Source: Vulcanisaeta sp. JCM 16159 | GTDB taxonomy: Archaea > Thermoproteota > Thermoprotei > Thermoproteales > Thermocladiaceae | Direction: 5' to 3' | Assembly (NCBI RefSeq): GCF_001316265.1 | Contig: NZ_BBDN01000008.1 | Location: 62,001 to 126,000, forward strand | DNA length: 64,000 nt | Shown: positions 30,073 through 38,025 of the stretch, piece by piece | How positions within the stretch are numbered: position 1 is the stretch's first letter | How the letters are laid out: every line of letters begins with the position of its first letter | The notes under the pieces: generated by a model | Told to the model about the DNA's origin: nothing | Seen by the model: the letters and a program-made list of their open reading frames with translations, nothing else | Databases searched by the model: none | Translations under genes and position numbers: made by a program

Positions 30073-31210
30073 TCATCCCTGGGTCTTAACGTGCATCCTC
30101 CTTCTGGCTTCTTCAATCTGTTCCCTGGTTATCCTAACGTACTTAGACAATAATTCAATGGGTACGTAGCAAACCTATCACTTAACCTCCAGGTTGGCCA
30201 CACCTTACCGTCAATGTTTATTTTGGCGCCACAGAACTTACACTTGCCATCCTCCGTTAAGTTAACCTCCAATATGTCGAAGCCCCTCCTCCTAATAACA
30301 ACCCTACCACAGTTCGGGCAGTAGGTGTTTTCGAGTTTATGCCCTGGAACATTACCAATGTAAACATACTTAAGCCCCTCCTCCTTAGCCACTTGGGCGT
30401 GCTTCTCAAGGGTTTCTATTGGCGTTGGTGGTAGGTAATCAACCTTATAATCAGGGTGAAACCTAAGGAAATGCATAGGCGTCTCGGGCCCCAGGTTATC
30501 CACTACCCACCTAGCCAGCTTACGGGCGTACTCAAGGTTATCGCCTATTTCCGGGACCACGAGGTCGGTAACCTCGATGAATATTCCCTTCTTCTTCATC
30601 TCAAGGAGTGCCTGGAATATTGGCTCTGGGTCTGGGACTAATGAGAACTTCCTTAGGAACTTGGGCTCGGCATTACCCTTAAAGTCCACGGTAGCCGCAT
30701 CGAGGAACTTAGATATGTAGTCAATAGCCTCGTCAGTCATATACCCGTTAGTAACGAATGTGTTGAATAACCCCCTCTTTCTAGCTAGGATTCCAACGTC
30801 ATACGCAAATTCTGCAAATATCGATGGTTCATTATACGTATATGTGATTCCCTGGGTTCCGTAAGTCTCAGCCAGTTCAACAATCTTCTCCGGGGTTACC
30901 TCGAACCCCTCGAGGACTCTCCTCTGGCTTATGTCGAAGTTCTGGCAGTATTGGCATGCCCAGCTGCAGCCGTACGTTGAGAAGGACAAGACCATGGAGC
31001 CTGGATTGAAGTGATAAAGTGGCTTCTTCTCGATTGGATCCACGCTATTGCCGAGATCTTGCCATAAACCATTAGGTAAAGCTTGCCACCTAAATTCCAC
31101 CTAACACCGCAAAATCCATATTGCCCATCAGAAAGCCTACACCTCCTTGCGCATGCTGTGCACTCGACCCTACCGTCCGGCAACGCCTTGTATAGTGTCG
31201 CCTCCTTCAT
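30073..31210 (-). CDS. amrS: Radical SAM enzyme of the AmmeMemoRadiSam type (COG1180), frameshifted
   Basis: Radical SAM protein related to pyruvate formate-lyase activating enzymes. An N-terminal zinc-like motif ([23 protein letters not shown]) is followed by the SAM-cluster motif [16 protein letters not shown]. Other landmarks are [23 protein letters not shown] and [27 protein letters not shown]-terminal zinc ribbon has NTYCPNCG and GKCKFCGAK. The frame changes at about 31050 and 30180; the latter gives [29 protein letters not shown]-like ending with a stop at 30073. About 375 residues. The usual partners Memo and AMMECR1 are not in the window. It is thought to act on an unidentified protein or cofactor substrate. 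Confidence 0.9.
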
Positions 31211-31300
31211 TAAGCCCCTATGTAATCATTAATTCATGATTAAAAACCTTATGAGGCAAGCAAGTTTCCTTAATCAGTACGTGGTTACGGAGGGGGTATG

Positions 31301-31310
31301 TTTTTTTAAG
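31301..31310 (+). promoter_or_regulatory. TATA element of rps26e
   Basis: TTTTTTTAAG about 26 nt before ATG 31334 supports that start. Confidence 0.45.
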
Positions 31311-31333
31311 CGCCTAATGCAATGGACCAAGAT

Positions 31334-31741
31334 ATGCCGAAGAAGAGGAAAAATCGAGGAAGACACAAGGGGGATAAGGGCAAGGAACCAATGGTTTATT
31401 GCGACAATTGCGGTAAGCTAGTGCCTAGGTCCAAGGCCGTTAGGGTTACTGTACCATACTCACCAGTGCCTGGTGACTTGGCTAGGGAGCTTGAGAAGCA
31501 GGGCGCCATCGTCCCTAGGTACTACGTAACCAAGACCTACTGCATAAATTGTGCCATTTACCTGGGGATACTAAAGGTTAGGTCTGAGGATGAGAGGAAG
31601 AAGAAGGCTGCGTTATCTAGGGCGCCAATACGCAGGGAATCAGTAACAGCACCATCAGCCAGCAAGTCCGCGCAAACGCAGACTCAAACTTCGGCTCCAT
31701 CGACTACGCAGGGCATGCAGGGGTCAACGACTAAATCCTAA
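31334..31741 (+). CDS. rps26e: 30S ribosomal protein S26e (eS26)
   Basis: Archaeal and eukaryotic small-subunit protein near the mRNA exit channel. The basic start PKKRKNRGRHKGDKGKEPMVYCDNCGKLVPRSKAVRVTV and YYVTKTYCINCAIYLGILKVR are diagnostic, with the CxxC pairs of the zinc site. The C-terminus is a low-complexity Ser/Thr/Gln tail (about 40 residues) that is longer than in typical homologues. ATG 31334 is favoured over ATG 31322 because a TTTAAG element at 31305-31310 lies about 26 nt upstream. Intact frame. Confidence 0.93.
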   Translation: MPKKRKNRGRHKGDKGKEPMVYCDNCGKLVPRSKAVRVTVPYSPVPGDLARELEKQGAIVPRYYVTKTYCINCAIYLGILKVRSEDERKKKAALSRAPIRRESVTAPSASKSAQTQTQTSAPSTTQGMQGSTTKS

Positions 31742-31805
31742 GGTTAAATGAATGATCGAATGATAGTAACTCTTATAAGGTGTTTCGAGTTCATGTTAAT
31801 GCGTA

Positions 31806-32210
31806 ATGGAGCATACCGAAGAGACTAGGAGGATGGAGTTACCGAATACAGAAACGATGCGAAGAAGCCCTAGTAAGCTTGAGTTAACGTTTATTGAGAG
31901 CCCCAGGGACTTCATGAAGGACTTTAAGGTCGTCTTTGACCTATCAATAATTAGGGAGATAACCCTTGGTAGGAGTCCTGAGAATATGGTGATAATACCG
32001 GATCCAACGGTATCGAGGAAACACGCGGTAATAACCATGGTTGGAAATGAATTGTTAATTAAGGACTTAAATAGTACAAATGGCACGTACGTACTTGATG
32101 GTGACACATTTAAGAAGGTGAGTGAGTATAGGTTTAGTGGTGATGTTGTCATTAGGCTTGGCTATTACACAGTAATTAAGTTATCGATAATAACCGAGGA
32201 AAAGCAATGA
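31806..32210 (+). CDS. FHA-domain protein
   Basis: Phosphothreonine-binding adaptor of 134 residues. The domain is complete: REITLGRSPENMVIIPDPTVSRKHAVITMVGNELLIKDLNSTNGTYVLDG contains the conserved GR, SRKH and STNGT residues that contact the phosphopeptide. About 50 residues with several Thr and Ser precede it (HTEETRRMELPNTETMRRSPSK) and could be phosphorylated, by analogy with other FHA substrates. It is convergent with the membrane Ser/Thr kinase gene, ending 10 nt away, which suggests a kinase-reader pair. The TATA-like CTTATAAGG lies about 26-30 nt upstream of ATG 31806. Confidence 0.9.
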   Translation: MEHTEETRRMELPNTETMRRSPSKLELTFIESPRDFMKDFKVVFDLSIIREITLGRSPENMVIIPDPTVSRKHAVITMVGNELLIKDLNSTNGTYVLDGDTFKKVSEYRFSGDVVIRLGYYTVIKLSIITEEKQ

Positions 32211-32219
32211 CTAGGCAAT

Positions 32220-33865
32220 CTATGCGTTATTTAGGTATTTCTTAAGAACGGCCAATACCTCACCTGTGCTTGAGGGTCTTAACGATGGGTTTAACTCAAG
32301 GCCTCTCATCACTAACATGACTATTTCAGGCGGTATGTCAGGCCTATAATTATTGAGCGGAGGTACTACTGCCTGGCCACTACTTAATCTATGCATGTGC
32401 GGGTTCATACCAGTCAGCATTTCATAAAAAAAATGCAGGAAAGTGAGTAAATGTCTGACCTAACATCAGCAACGCCCTTACTAACCTCGGGGGCTGCGTA
32501 GGCTATTGAGAATTGCGATACGTAGGACTTACCACCAACCATTATCTTAGCCGCGCCCAAGTCGCCGATCTTCACGATCCTTCTCTCCCTATCCTTAAAC
32601 AATATGTTCTCAGGCTTAAGGTCTAGGTGTATTATATTCGCCTTATGGAGCTCGGACAACGCAAGCGTTATCGAGTACGCCAGCCTCAAGAACTCATTGA
32701 GTTCTAGTGGTCCCTTCTCCCTCATTAAATCCCTCAGTGATCCTCCCTCCATGAACTCCATAACCACGTAAGGCGGCTCGCTCAAGTAATCCTCCAGTGA
32801 CTTGTACGGAAGCTTCTCGTCAGGTGGTATGTGAACCTCAAACACCCTAACAATGTGTGGGCTTTCAATGAGTAGGTACTCGCTCATCTCCTTCTTGAAT
32901 GACGAGAGCACCTTGGGTCGTTAGCTAACGGATTACCTCGGGAGTCCCGGTCCTTAAGAACTTTGATGGCGTAAACCCTACCCAACTCGTCCCTGCCCCT
33001 AAGCACGTAGCTGAAACCGCCCGTGGCAACCACATCATCAACTAGGTACTTACCGCCCAACCAGGCGCCTAACCACGATATTGGTGGTCTTAACCCCTTA
33101 ACAAACCTTAACCTGGTTGGTCTCAAGTACATTATTGTGAAGATAAGTACTAAGGCAGTGACACCCAACCAATAAATCCTAATTGTTGGGTAAACGCCAT
33201 AAACAAGTGTCAGTATTAATAGGGTTGCAGAGATATAGCCCGGGAGTCTTCTCATCATTGGTGTTGCCGACACTATAGATGGTACCAGTGTCATATACAC
33301 GTAGGTTGATTAAATACGAAGAGAAATACTGCCGCCGGTACTATCAATAATACGCCTAAGTATGTTATTACCCTATCAATCAAATCCTCTGGGAAGTCAA
33401 TCCTATACATTATGATCGAGTTTCTAATTGTGATTACTAATGAGGACATAAATATGAGGAGCGAATTAACCAGTAAGTAAAGCTCAGGAGGCGCTGGATT
33501 AACATAACCCATGTAAAATAGGTATAGGATATACAACAGAGCTAACGTAATAATTGCCCTAAAGTCAGAAACCCTCAATGACAGAACTAGTACAGTGATT
33601 CCGACGAATACGGCCAGTGCATCGTAGATATAGGCATTACTAATTATAAACGCCACAGATAATGCAAGGATGACCTCCGAAACCAACGGTACTATAAACC
33701 AATTATCCTTAACGGATACTTCCTAAATAACTCATAAAACAACACAAAGAGCGCAACCATGATCAGAACATGCGCGGTATTGATACCAATGAGGAACAAT
33801 AGACTTATGAAAAGCACAATCCCAGGCAACGCCTTAATCACTTTATTAACGTCGGTAATTAACAC
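32220..33865 (-). CDS. Membrane-anchored Ser/Thr protein kinase (eukaryotic-type), frameshifted
   Basis: About 545 residues once four frame changes are bridged (about 33700, 33298, 32905 and an A8/T8 run at 32424-32432). The N-terminal half has about eight hydrophobic helices (for example [65 protein letters not shown]). The kinase domain follows: [21 protein letters not shown] glycine loop, YAIKVLKD lysine, [13 protein letters not shown] catalytic loop (HLD variant), KIGDLGAAK metal loop (DLG variant), AYAAPE and a regulatory C-lobe ending [13 protein letters not shown]. The start GTG 33865 is 26 nt from a TTTAAA. The kinase domain would be cytoplasmic; the membrane part may sense an external signal. 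Confidence 0.88.
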
Positions 33866-33888
33866 GTTAGATACCCTTTAAAGACCCA

Positions 33889-33894
33889 TTTAAA
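33889..33894. promoter_or_regulatory. Shared TTTAAA between divergent kinase and acylphosphatase genes
   Basis: The self-complementary TTTAAA is about 26 nt from GTG 33865 (minus) and about 22 nt from ATG 33914 (plus). Another TTTAAA lies at 33877-33882. One or both may drive divergent transcription. Confidence 0.35.
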
Positions 33895-33913
33895 GCGTTA
33901 TTCGGACCATAAG

Positions 33914-34188
33914 ATGAAGAGAGTCCACATACTTGTTAAAGGCCTAGTCCAGGGAGTTGGCTTCAGGGCATTTGTGAGGAGGAATGCCAAGAGGCTGGGC
34001 ATTAAGGGCTTTGTCAGGAATCTACCGACGGCTTCACTGTGGAGATAGTGGCGGAGGGCCCGGACGACGCCATCGAGCAGTTGATAAGTATTACCAAGCA
34101 GGGGCCACCGGGGGCCGTGGTTGAGGATGTTGAGGTGGAGTATGAGGAGCCCCGGAATGAGTTTAGCGATTTTGAGATACTTTATTAA
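33914..34188 (+). CDS. acyP: Acylphosphatase, frameshifted
   Basis: Small enzyme that hydrolyses acyl phosphates such as 1,3-bisphosphoglycerate. The first frame reads [36 protein letters not shown], containing the phosphate loop VQGVGFR with its catalytic Arg and the Asn of VRNL. At about 34025 one indel moves the frame into [22 protein letters not shown] and continues to EFSDFEILY at 34188. About 91 residues, the standard length. Because of the break, neither half is long enough to be obvious as an ORF. Its 3' end overlaps the convergent Nudix gene by 26 nt. Confidence 0.9.
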
Positions 34189-34643
34189 CGTACTTAATTA
34201 GGCCGCCGCCACACGGTCTGGGTCCCGAATCCACTAGGTCCATTATCAATTGCCTGGCGGTGTCTGTTAGGTCGAGGTTTAATGCTCCCCTTAAATCAAT
34301 AAATTTTAATTCCGTGGCATCACTCGATGCCCTAGGTTCACCGCCAATGGGTTCCACTAAATAATCGAGCAGTAAGAAGTGGTACTTAACCCTGCCCTCC
34401 TTATCTCGTTCTATGTATTGGTAAACGCCAAAGAGCCCTATTGACCTACCAATAATGCCCGTCTCCTCCCGCAATTCCCTAAGTACGGCACGGTCTGGGT
34501 CTTCGCCTGGTTCAACCATGCCGCCTGGTACCGACCACTTACCCCTATTGCTCCGCACCTCTCCTTATTAGGAGGATCTTACCATCCCTAATAACTACGG
34601 CGCCAACACCCACCAAGGGGTATCTCGGGTATTCTCTTCCCAT
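34163..34643 (-). CDS. Nudix hydrolase (ADP-ribose pyrophosphatase-like), frameshifted
   Basis: Hydrolyses a nucleoside diphosphate linked to another moiety. The first frame gives [28 protein letters not shown]; at about 34560 it shifts into [34 protein letters not shown], where the Nudix box (GX5EX7REUXEEXGU) is perfect. The remainder includes [28 protein letters not shown]. About 159 residues. ATG start at 34643. The C-terminal 8 codons overlap the acylphosphatase end in the opposite direction. Confidence 0.9.
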
Positions 34644-34719
34644 CCGGTAACTTAGCATGTGCTAGCTTAATTAAGTATTAACGTTATATTTATTAAGGAC
34701 TATAATTCCTACGTGCTTA

Positions 34720-34959
34720 ATGGAGTGTAATAATGATAAGGTGAGGAGTATTATTGATGGTTTATCTGATAAAGAACCTATTGAGGCTTATCAGACGTTG
34801 CTTGAGGAGAACTGCTTTGGTAGAAGCATAATTTACGAGGTTGGTGGTAAATACATTGTTTACATGAAGGATGAGGAGAACGCATGTGTTGAGGAGACGA
34901 ATTCGATAGATCGCGCTAGGGAATTGGCAAGGGCATTTGTTGACTCTGTTTGTATCTGA
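34720..34959 (+). CDS. Small hypothetical protein upstream of MoaD-like gene
   Basis: 79 residues, acidic, mixed alpha/beta: VRSIIDGLSDKEPIEAYQTLLEENCFGRSIIYEVGGKYIVYMKDEENACVEETNSIDRARELARAFVDSV. Three Cys residues, no CxxC motif. Not recognised. It ends 5 nt before the MoaD-like ATG, so the pair is probably one operon and the protein could be its partner. ATG 34720 lies about 25-30 nt after TTATATTTATT. Confidence 0.6.
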   Translation: MECNNDKVRSIIDGLSDKEPIEAYQTLLEENCFGRSIIYEVGGKYIVYMKDEENACVEETNSIDRARELARAFVDSVCI

Positions 34960-34964
34960 TAATT

Positions 34965-35243
34965 ATGAGGGTGAGGGTAATACTATCGGCTAATTTGCAT
35001 GAGCTTGCCAACGCTATAAACATAACTGTGCAGGTACCGGATGGATCCACGGTTAAGGATTTAATAATAAGGCTTGGTGAATTAAATCCGGAAATACCAA
35101 AAATACTGCTTAGGGGTAATGAGCTTAATGAGAATTACGTAGTGATTGTGAATGGTAGGGACATACATTGGCTGAGGGGCTTGCTTACCGGCCTTAATGA
35201 TGGTGACGAGGTATTAATTGCACCTAAGGCATTCATATCATAA
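34965..35243 (+). CDS. MoaD/ThiS-like beta-grasp protein lacking the C-terminal GG
   Basis: Beta-grasp (ubiquitin-like) fold: RVRVILSANLHELANAINITVQVPDGSTVKDLIIRLGELNPEIPKILLRGNELNENYVVIVNGRDIHWLRGLLTGLNDGDEVLIAP. This follows MoaD family order, including VNGRDI and DGDEV. In true sulfur carriers the last residues are GG; here the protein ends APKAFIS. It therefore cannot be thiocarboxylated in the standard way unless processed or altered by an indel. ATG 34965 is preferred over the upstream in-frame start. Role unknown; compare the tandem pair at 48.3-48.9 kb. Confidence 0.8.
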   Translation: MRVRVILSANLHELANAINITVQVPDGSTVKDLIIRLGELNPEIPKILLRGNELNENYVVIVNGRDIHWLRGLLTGLNDGDEVLIAPKAFIS

Positions 35244-35280
35244 AACTTAATACCTCCGCTTAAGCAGATTAGTACTGTGA

Positions 35281-36102
35281 TTGCGAATGGCTAGGAACAA
35301 GTTAATGAGCATTAACGAAGCCTTAGATTTGATAAATGATGGTGATGAAATAGCGATTGGAGGCATGTCCTTTCACCGTAACCCCATGTCGATGGCTATA
35401 GCCATAGTCAAGTCAAACAAGAGGGACTTGGCATTAGTGGATAGGGAGCCTGGGCTCGCCTTTGATCTGCTAACGATTTCAGGTAGGGTTAAGAGGATTA
35501 GGGCTGCGATGGTCACCTTCGAGCACTTCGGCATTGCGCCAGGCTTTAGGAGAATGGTGGAGGGCGGCGAGGTGGAGTTCGTAGAGGATGTTTGTGAGGG
35601 TGTAATGGCGGGACTCCGTGCAGGGGCTTACGGACTTCCCTTCATGCCATCAGCAATAGCGTTGGACAGTGATTTAGTCCCGTTGAACGTCAAGAGGGGC
35701 ATTTGGAAGGTGACTAAGGATCCATTTAATGATCAGGAGTTAGTCGTGGTCAAGGCGATAAGGCCTGACGTGGCTCTGGTGCATGTCCACAAGGCTGATG
35801 AGAGAGGTGATGTTGAGATTTATGGCCCTAAATACGAGGATTTACTTAAGATCCAAGCCGCCAGGAAGGCTATAGTTACGGCTGAGGAGATAGTCAGTGA
35901 GGATTACTTTAGGGATCACCCAGAGCGATTAACAATACCTGGCTTTATGGTGACCGCGGTTGTGCATTCGCCAAGGGGTGCATGGCCAACGTCGATGTAC
36001 GGCTACTATAAGGCTGATTACGAAATTATCAAGAAGTACTTCGACAGCGTTAAGGCTGGGCTTAGTATTGAGAAGGTGCTTGAGGTGTTTACCCATGGCT
36101 GA
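35281..36102 (+). CDS. CoA-transferase alpha subunit (family I, glutaconate-CoA-transferase-like)
   Basis: Binds CoA and acid substrate together with the beta subunit. 273 residues, intact: ARNKLMSINEALDLINDGDEIAIGGMSFHRNPMSMAIAIVKSNKRDLALVDREPGLAFDLL with the glycine-rich CoA site, then AGAYGLPFMPSAIALDSDL and RPDVALVHVHKADERGDVEIYGP, which are family hallmarks. TTG 35281 or ATG 35287 may start it. The downstream beta gene overlaps by 8 nt (ATGGCTGA), so translation is coupled. Natural acyl substrate cannot be assigned. Confidence 0.88.
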   Translation: MRMARNKLMSINEALDLINDGDEIAIGGMSFHRNPMSMAIAIVKSNKRDLALVDREPGLAFDLLTISGRVKRIRAAMVTFEHFGIAPGFRRMVEGGEVEFVEDVCEGVMAGLRAGAYGLPFMPSAIALDSDLVPLNVKRGIWKVTKDPFNDQELVVVKAIRPDVALVHVHKADERGDVEIYGPKYEDLLKIQAARKAIVTAEEIVSEDYFRDHPERLTIPGFMVTAVVHSPRGAWPTSMYGYYKADYEIIKKYFDSVKAGLSIEKVLEVFTHG

Positions 36103-36817
36103 CATGGATAACGTCATTAAGTGCATGGCGAGGCAGTTAAGGGATGGTGACATTGCCTATACGGGCTTGGCCTCAGTCCCGGCGGTATTGGCAGTAGCAT
36201 TGGCTAGGCATTGGGGTGTAAATACTTGGTTTATAAATGTGGCCGAGATTTATGAACCCGAGGATTTCATAATAACGCCATCGTCGGGGGACCCATACTC
36301 GCTAATTAATGGTAGGGGCTTTGTAATAAGCCTAGACGCATTTGATCTCGCCAGGCGAGGGCAGCTAGACGTAATGTTCTTCTCGGCGGCCCAGGTTGAT
36401 CGCCGTGGTAACATGAACTTATCCGTAATCGGTAATTATGAAAAGCCCAGGGTTCGACTACCAGGCGGTGCAGCCGCGGCTTACCTTTATAGGAGGGCCC
36501 GTAGGATAGTGATGTGGCTTAGGGAACACTCGAGGAGGACGCTTGTTGAGAGGGTTGACTTCATCACGGCTCCTGGCCCCACGAAGCAGGGCCCGCACTT
36601 AACAATATGCACGCCAAAGGCAATGCTTGAATTTGATCATGTTTCAGGAGAATTGGTGCTGACTGGTTTGTTTTCTGGCGTTAATATTGATGAAGTAATA
36701 AATAACATGGCCTTTAAGCCAAGAGTTAGGGAACCATTAAGTATGCTTGAACCTGTGACGGATGAGGAATTGCAATTCCTGGGTAGGCTTGATCCAAGCG
36801 GTGTTAGGTATTTATGA
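36095..36817 (+). CDS. CoA-transferase beta subunit (family I)
   Basis: Partner of the preceding gene. Start ATG 36095 within the 8-nt overlap gives ADMDNVIKCMARQLRDGDIAYTGLASVPAVLAVALARHW. The glutamate in INVAEIYEPEDF is a candidate for the catalytic residue that forms the glutamyl-CoA intermediate. Later motifs are FFSAAQVDRRGNMNLSVIGNYEKPRVRLPGGAAAAYL, typical of beta subunits of this group. About 240 residues, intact. Together they form a heteromeric enzyme of acyl-CoA metabolism. Confidence 0.87.
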   Translation: MADMDNVIKCMARQLRDGDIAYTGLASVPAVLAVALARHWGVNTWFINVAEIYEPEDFIITPSSGDPYSLINGRGFVISLDAFDLARRGQLDVMFFSAAQVDRRGNMNLSVIGNYEKPRVRLPGGAAAAYLYRRARRIVMWLREHSRRTLVERVDFITAPGPTKQGPHLTICTPKAMLEFDHVSGELVLTGLFSGVNIDEVINNMAFKPRVREPLSMLEPVTDEELQFLGRLDPSGVRYL

Positions 36818-36906
36818 CTGATAATGCTACTTATTCATGATTTGCCTCTGATGACAGGACAAGGGAATATAAAGATTTGAAGCATTATTTTATGGCTTAG
36901 TGATGT

Positions 36907-37565
36907 ATGAGGGCAATCTACAGGTGCACTATATGCGGTGCATACACTGAAAATTCCATCCATTGCGGTTCACCAGCTAAGTTAGTCATAGATGGTTATT
37001 TAAGGAGCAAACTAAGTCACCTAATGACTTACCTGCTTCGGCACAACCCTAAGGTGATTAACTTATTAATGGATAACGAAGGCTGGGTAGGTATTGACGA
37101 ATTAGTAACTCAATAAGGACCAAGTGGGGTTTCAAGTCCTACTTATGGTTAACGAGGGAGCATGTAATGGCCGTGGCATTGCTAGACCCAAAGGGTAGAT
37201 TTGAGGTTAGGGATGGGATGATTAGGGCTAGGTATGGGCATGATAAGTCACTCAATGTCAATATAAAGTATGAGATTGATAATGAAGTGAAGACCCTATA
37301 TCACGGAACCACGAGGAGCGCCTTAACGCAGATAATGCGTGAGGGGATAAAGCCTATGAATAGGAAGTACGTGCACTTGGTACTGGACCCGAGGGATGCA
37401 TACGAGGTGGCCATTAGGCATGGTGACGATGTGGTAATACTGAGGATAAACGCAGACTGCCTAAGAAAGGATGGTTACCAGGTATTGATTGCGACAGATA
37501 GGATAAGGCTCGTGGACTACGTACCACCGCATTGCATAGAATCGGCAATAGACCCACGAGACTAA
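36907..37565 (+). CDS. kptA: RNA 2'-phosphotransferase Tpt1/KptA, frameshifted
   Basis: NAD-dependent enzyme that removes a 2'-phosphate from RNA splice junctions. The N-terminus carries a zinc-ribbon-like pair (YRCTICGAYTENSIHCGSPAKL), then the domain LSHLMTYLLRHNPKVINLLMDNEGWVGIDELV. At about 37112 the frame changes into SIRTKWGFKSYLWLTREHVMAVALLDPKGRFEVRDGMIRARYGHD. LYHGTTRSALTQIMREGIKPMNRKYVHL contains the NAD-binding His-Gly-Thr. About 219 residues. It lies 32 nt upstream of a tRNA gene that seems to contain an intron; its natural substrate in archaea is still uncertain because archaeal tRNA ligation (RtcB) does not leave a 2'-phosphate. Confidence 0.9.
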
Positions 37566-37576
37566 AAGCTTAAATT
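37564..37576 (+). promoter_or_regulatory. TATA element of tRNA-Ala(GGC)
   Basis: AAAAGCTTAAATTTG is centred about 26 nt upstream of the tRNA and nearly identical to the promoter of the other tRNA-Ala gene at 22078-22091. Confidence 0.6.
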
Positions 37577-37597
37577 TGCTGATTTACGTTTCTTCCT

Positions 37598-37690
37598 GGG
37601 CCGGTAGTCTAGCCTGGAAGGATGCCGCTTGGCGCGCGGGAGACGCATAGGCGCCCGAAATCCCGGGTTCAAATCCCGGCCGGTCCACCA
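37598..37690 (+). tRNA. tRNA-Ala (anticodon GGC) with probable variable-arm intron, CCA encoded
   Basis: Acceptor, D arm and T arm are identical to tRNA-Ala(UGC), including G3:U70 and an encoded CCA. The anticodon loop TTGGCGC gives GGC. The 5' anticodon strand reads GCCGC where CCCGC is expected opposite GCGGG, consistent with one missing C. Between the anticodon stem and the T stem there are 22 nt instead of 5: after AGA comes CGCATAGGCGCCCGAAA (37644-37660) and then TC. Removing these 17 nt restores the variable region AGATC. Thermoproteales are known for introns at non-canonical tRNA positions; this reading is inference from comparison of the two genes. CGGG (37637-37640) can pair with CCCG (37654-37657), as needed for a splicing helix. 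Confidence 0.9.
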
Positions 37691-37765
37691 CAATCAATCC
37701 TCAATCATTACGGAGTTGGCTTTTGCTTATTGCCTTATACTCGATGTCTCTGTGGCTGTTGGGTA

Positions 37766-37882
37766 TTGACCCTATACTCACTTTATGCTTCGGTGAGTTT
37801 TGTCGTAACATTCGTAATAGTACTTTTTGTGTTGGTACTATTCATGGGTGATTTAGCATACCTAATGATTAAAGGTCCTTAG
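37766..37882 (+). CDS. Possible small single-pass membrane peptide (38 aa)
   Basis: A TTG at 37766 opens a short frame with TLYSLYASVSFVVTFVIVLFVLVLFMGDLAYLMIKGP, that is one clear transmembrane helix and a short tail. A TATA-like CTTATA lies about 28 nt upstream. This is the only coding candidate in the 335-nt interval 37691-38025, and no family is known. Tentative. Confidence 0.3.
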   Translation: MTLYSLYASVSFVVTFVIVLFVLVLFMGDLAYLMIKGP

Positions 37883-38025
37883 TGGGTAAGTCTTATTTTT
37901 ATTGTATTTATGGAGTATCTGCGGTGATGAGTACTGGACCAGGATGACCTAGTGATTGATAGAACCCGGGCTGAATCTGGATATGGTTTTTAAGCAATTT
38001 AATTCATTCAATGATTAGTTAATAT

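Noticed and set aside
34163-34188. Nudix C-terminal extension overlapping acylphosphatase taken as evidence against one gene
   Set aside because: Both ends are short, and convergent overlaps of similar size occur at other gene pairs in this window.
37622-37882. Open frame starting inside tRNA-Ala(GGC)
   Set aside because: Its first part is tRNA sequence. Only the later part (from 37766) might encode a small membrane peptide and is listed separately with low confidence.
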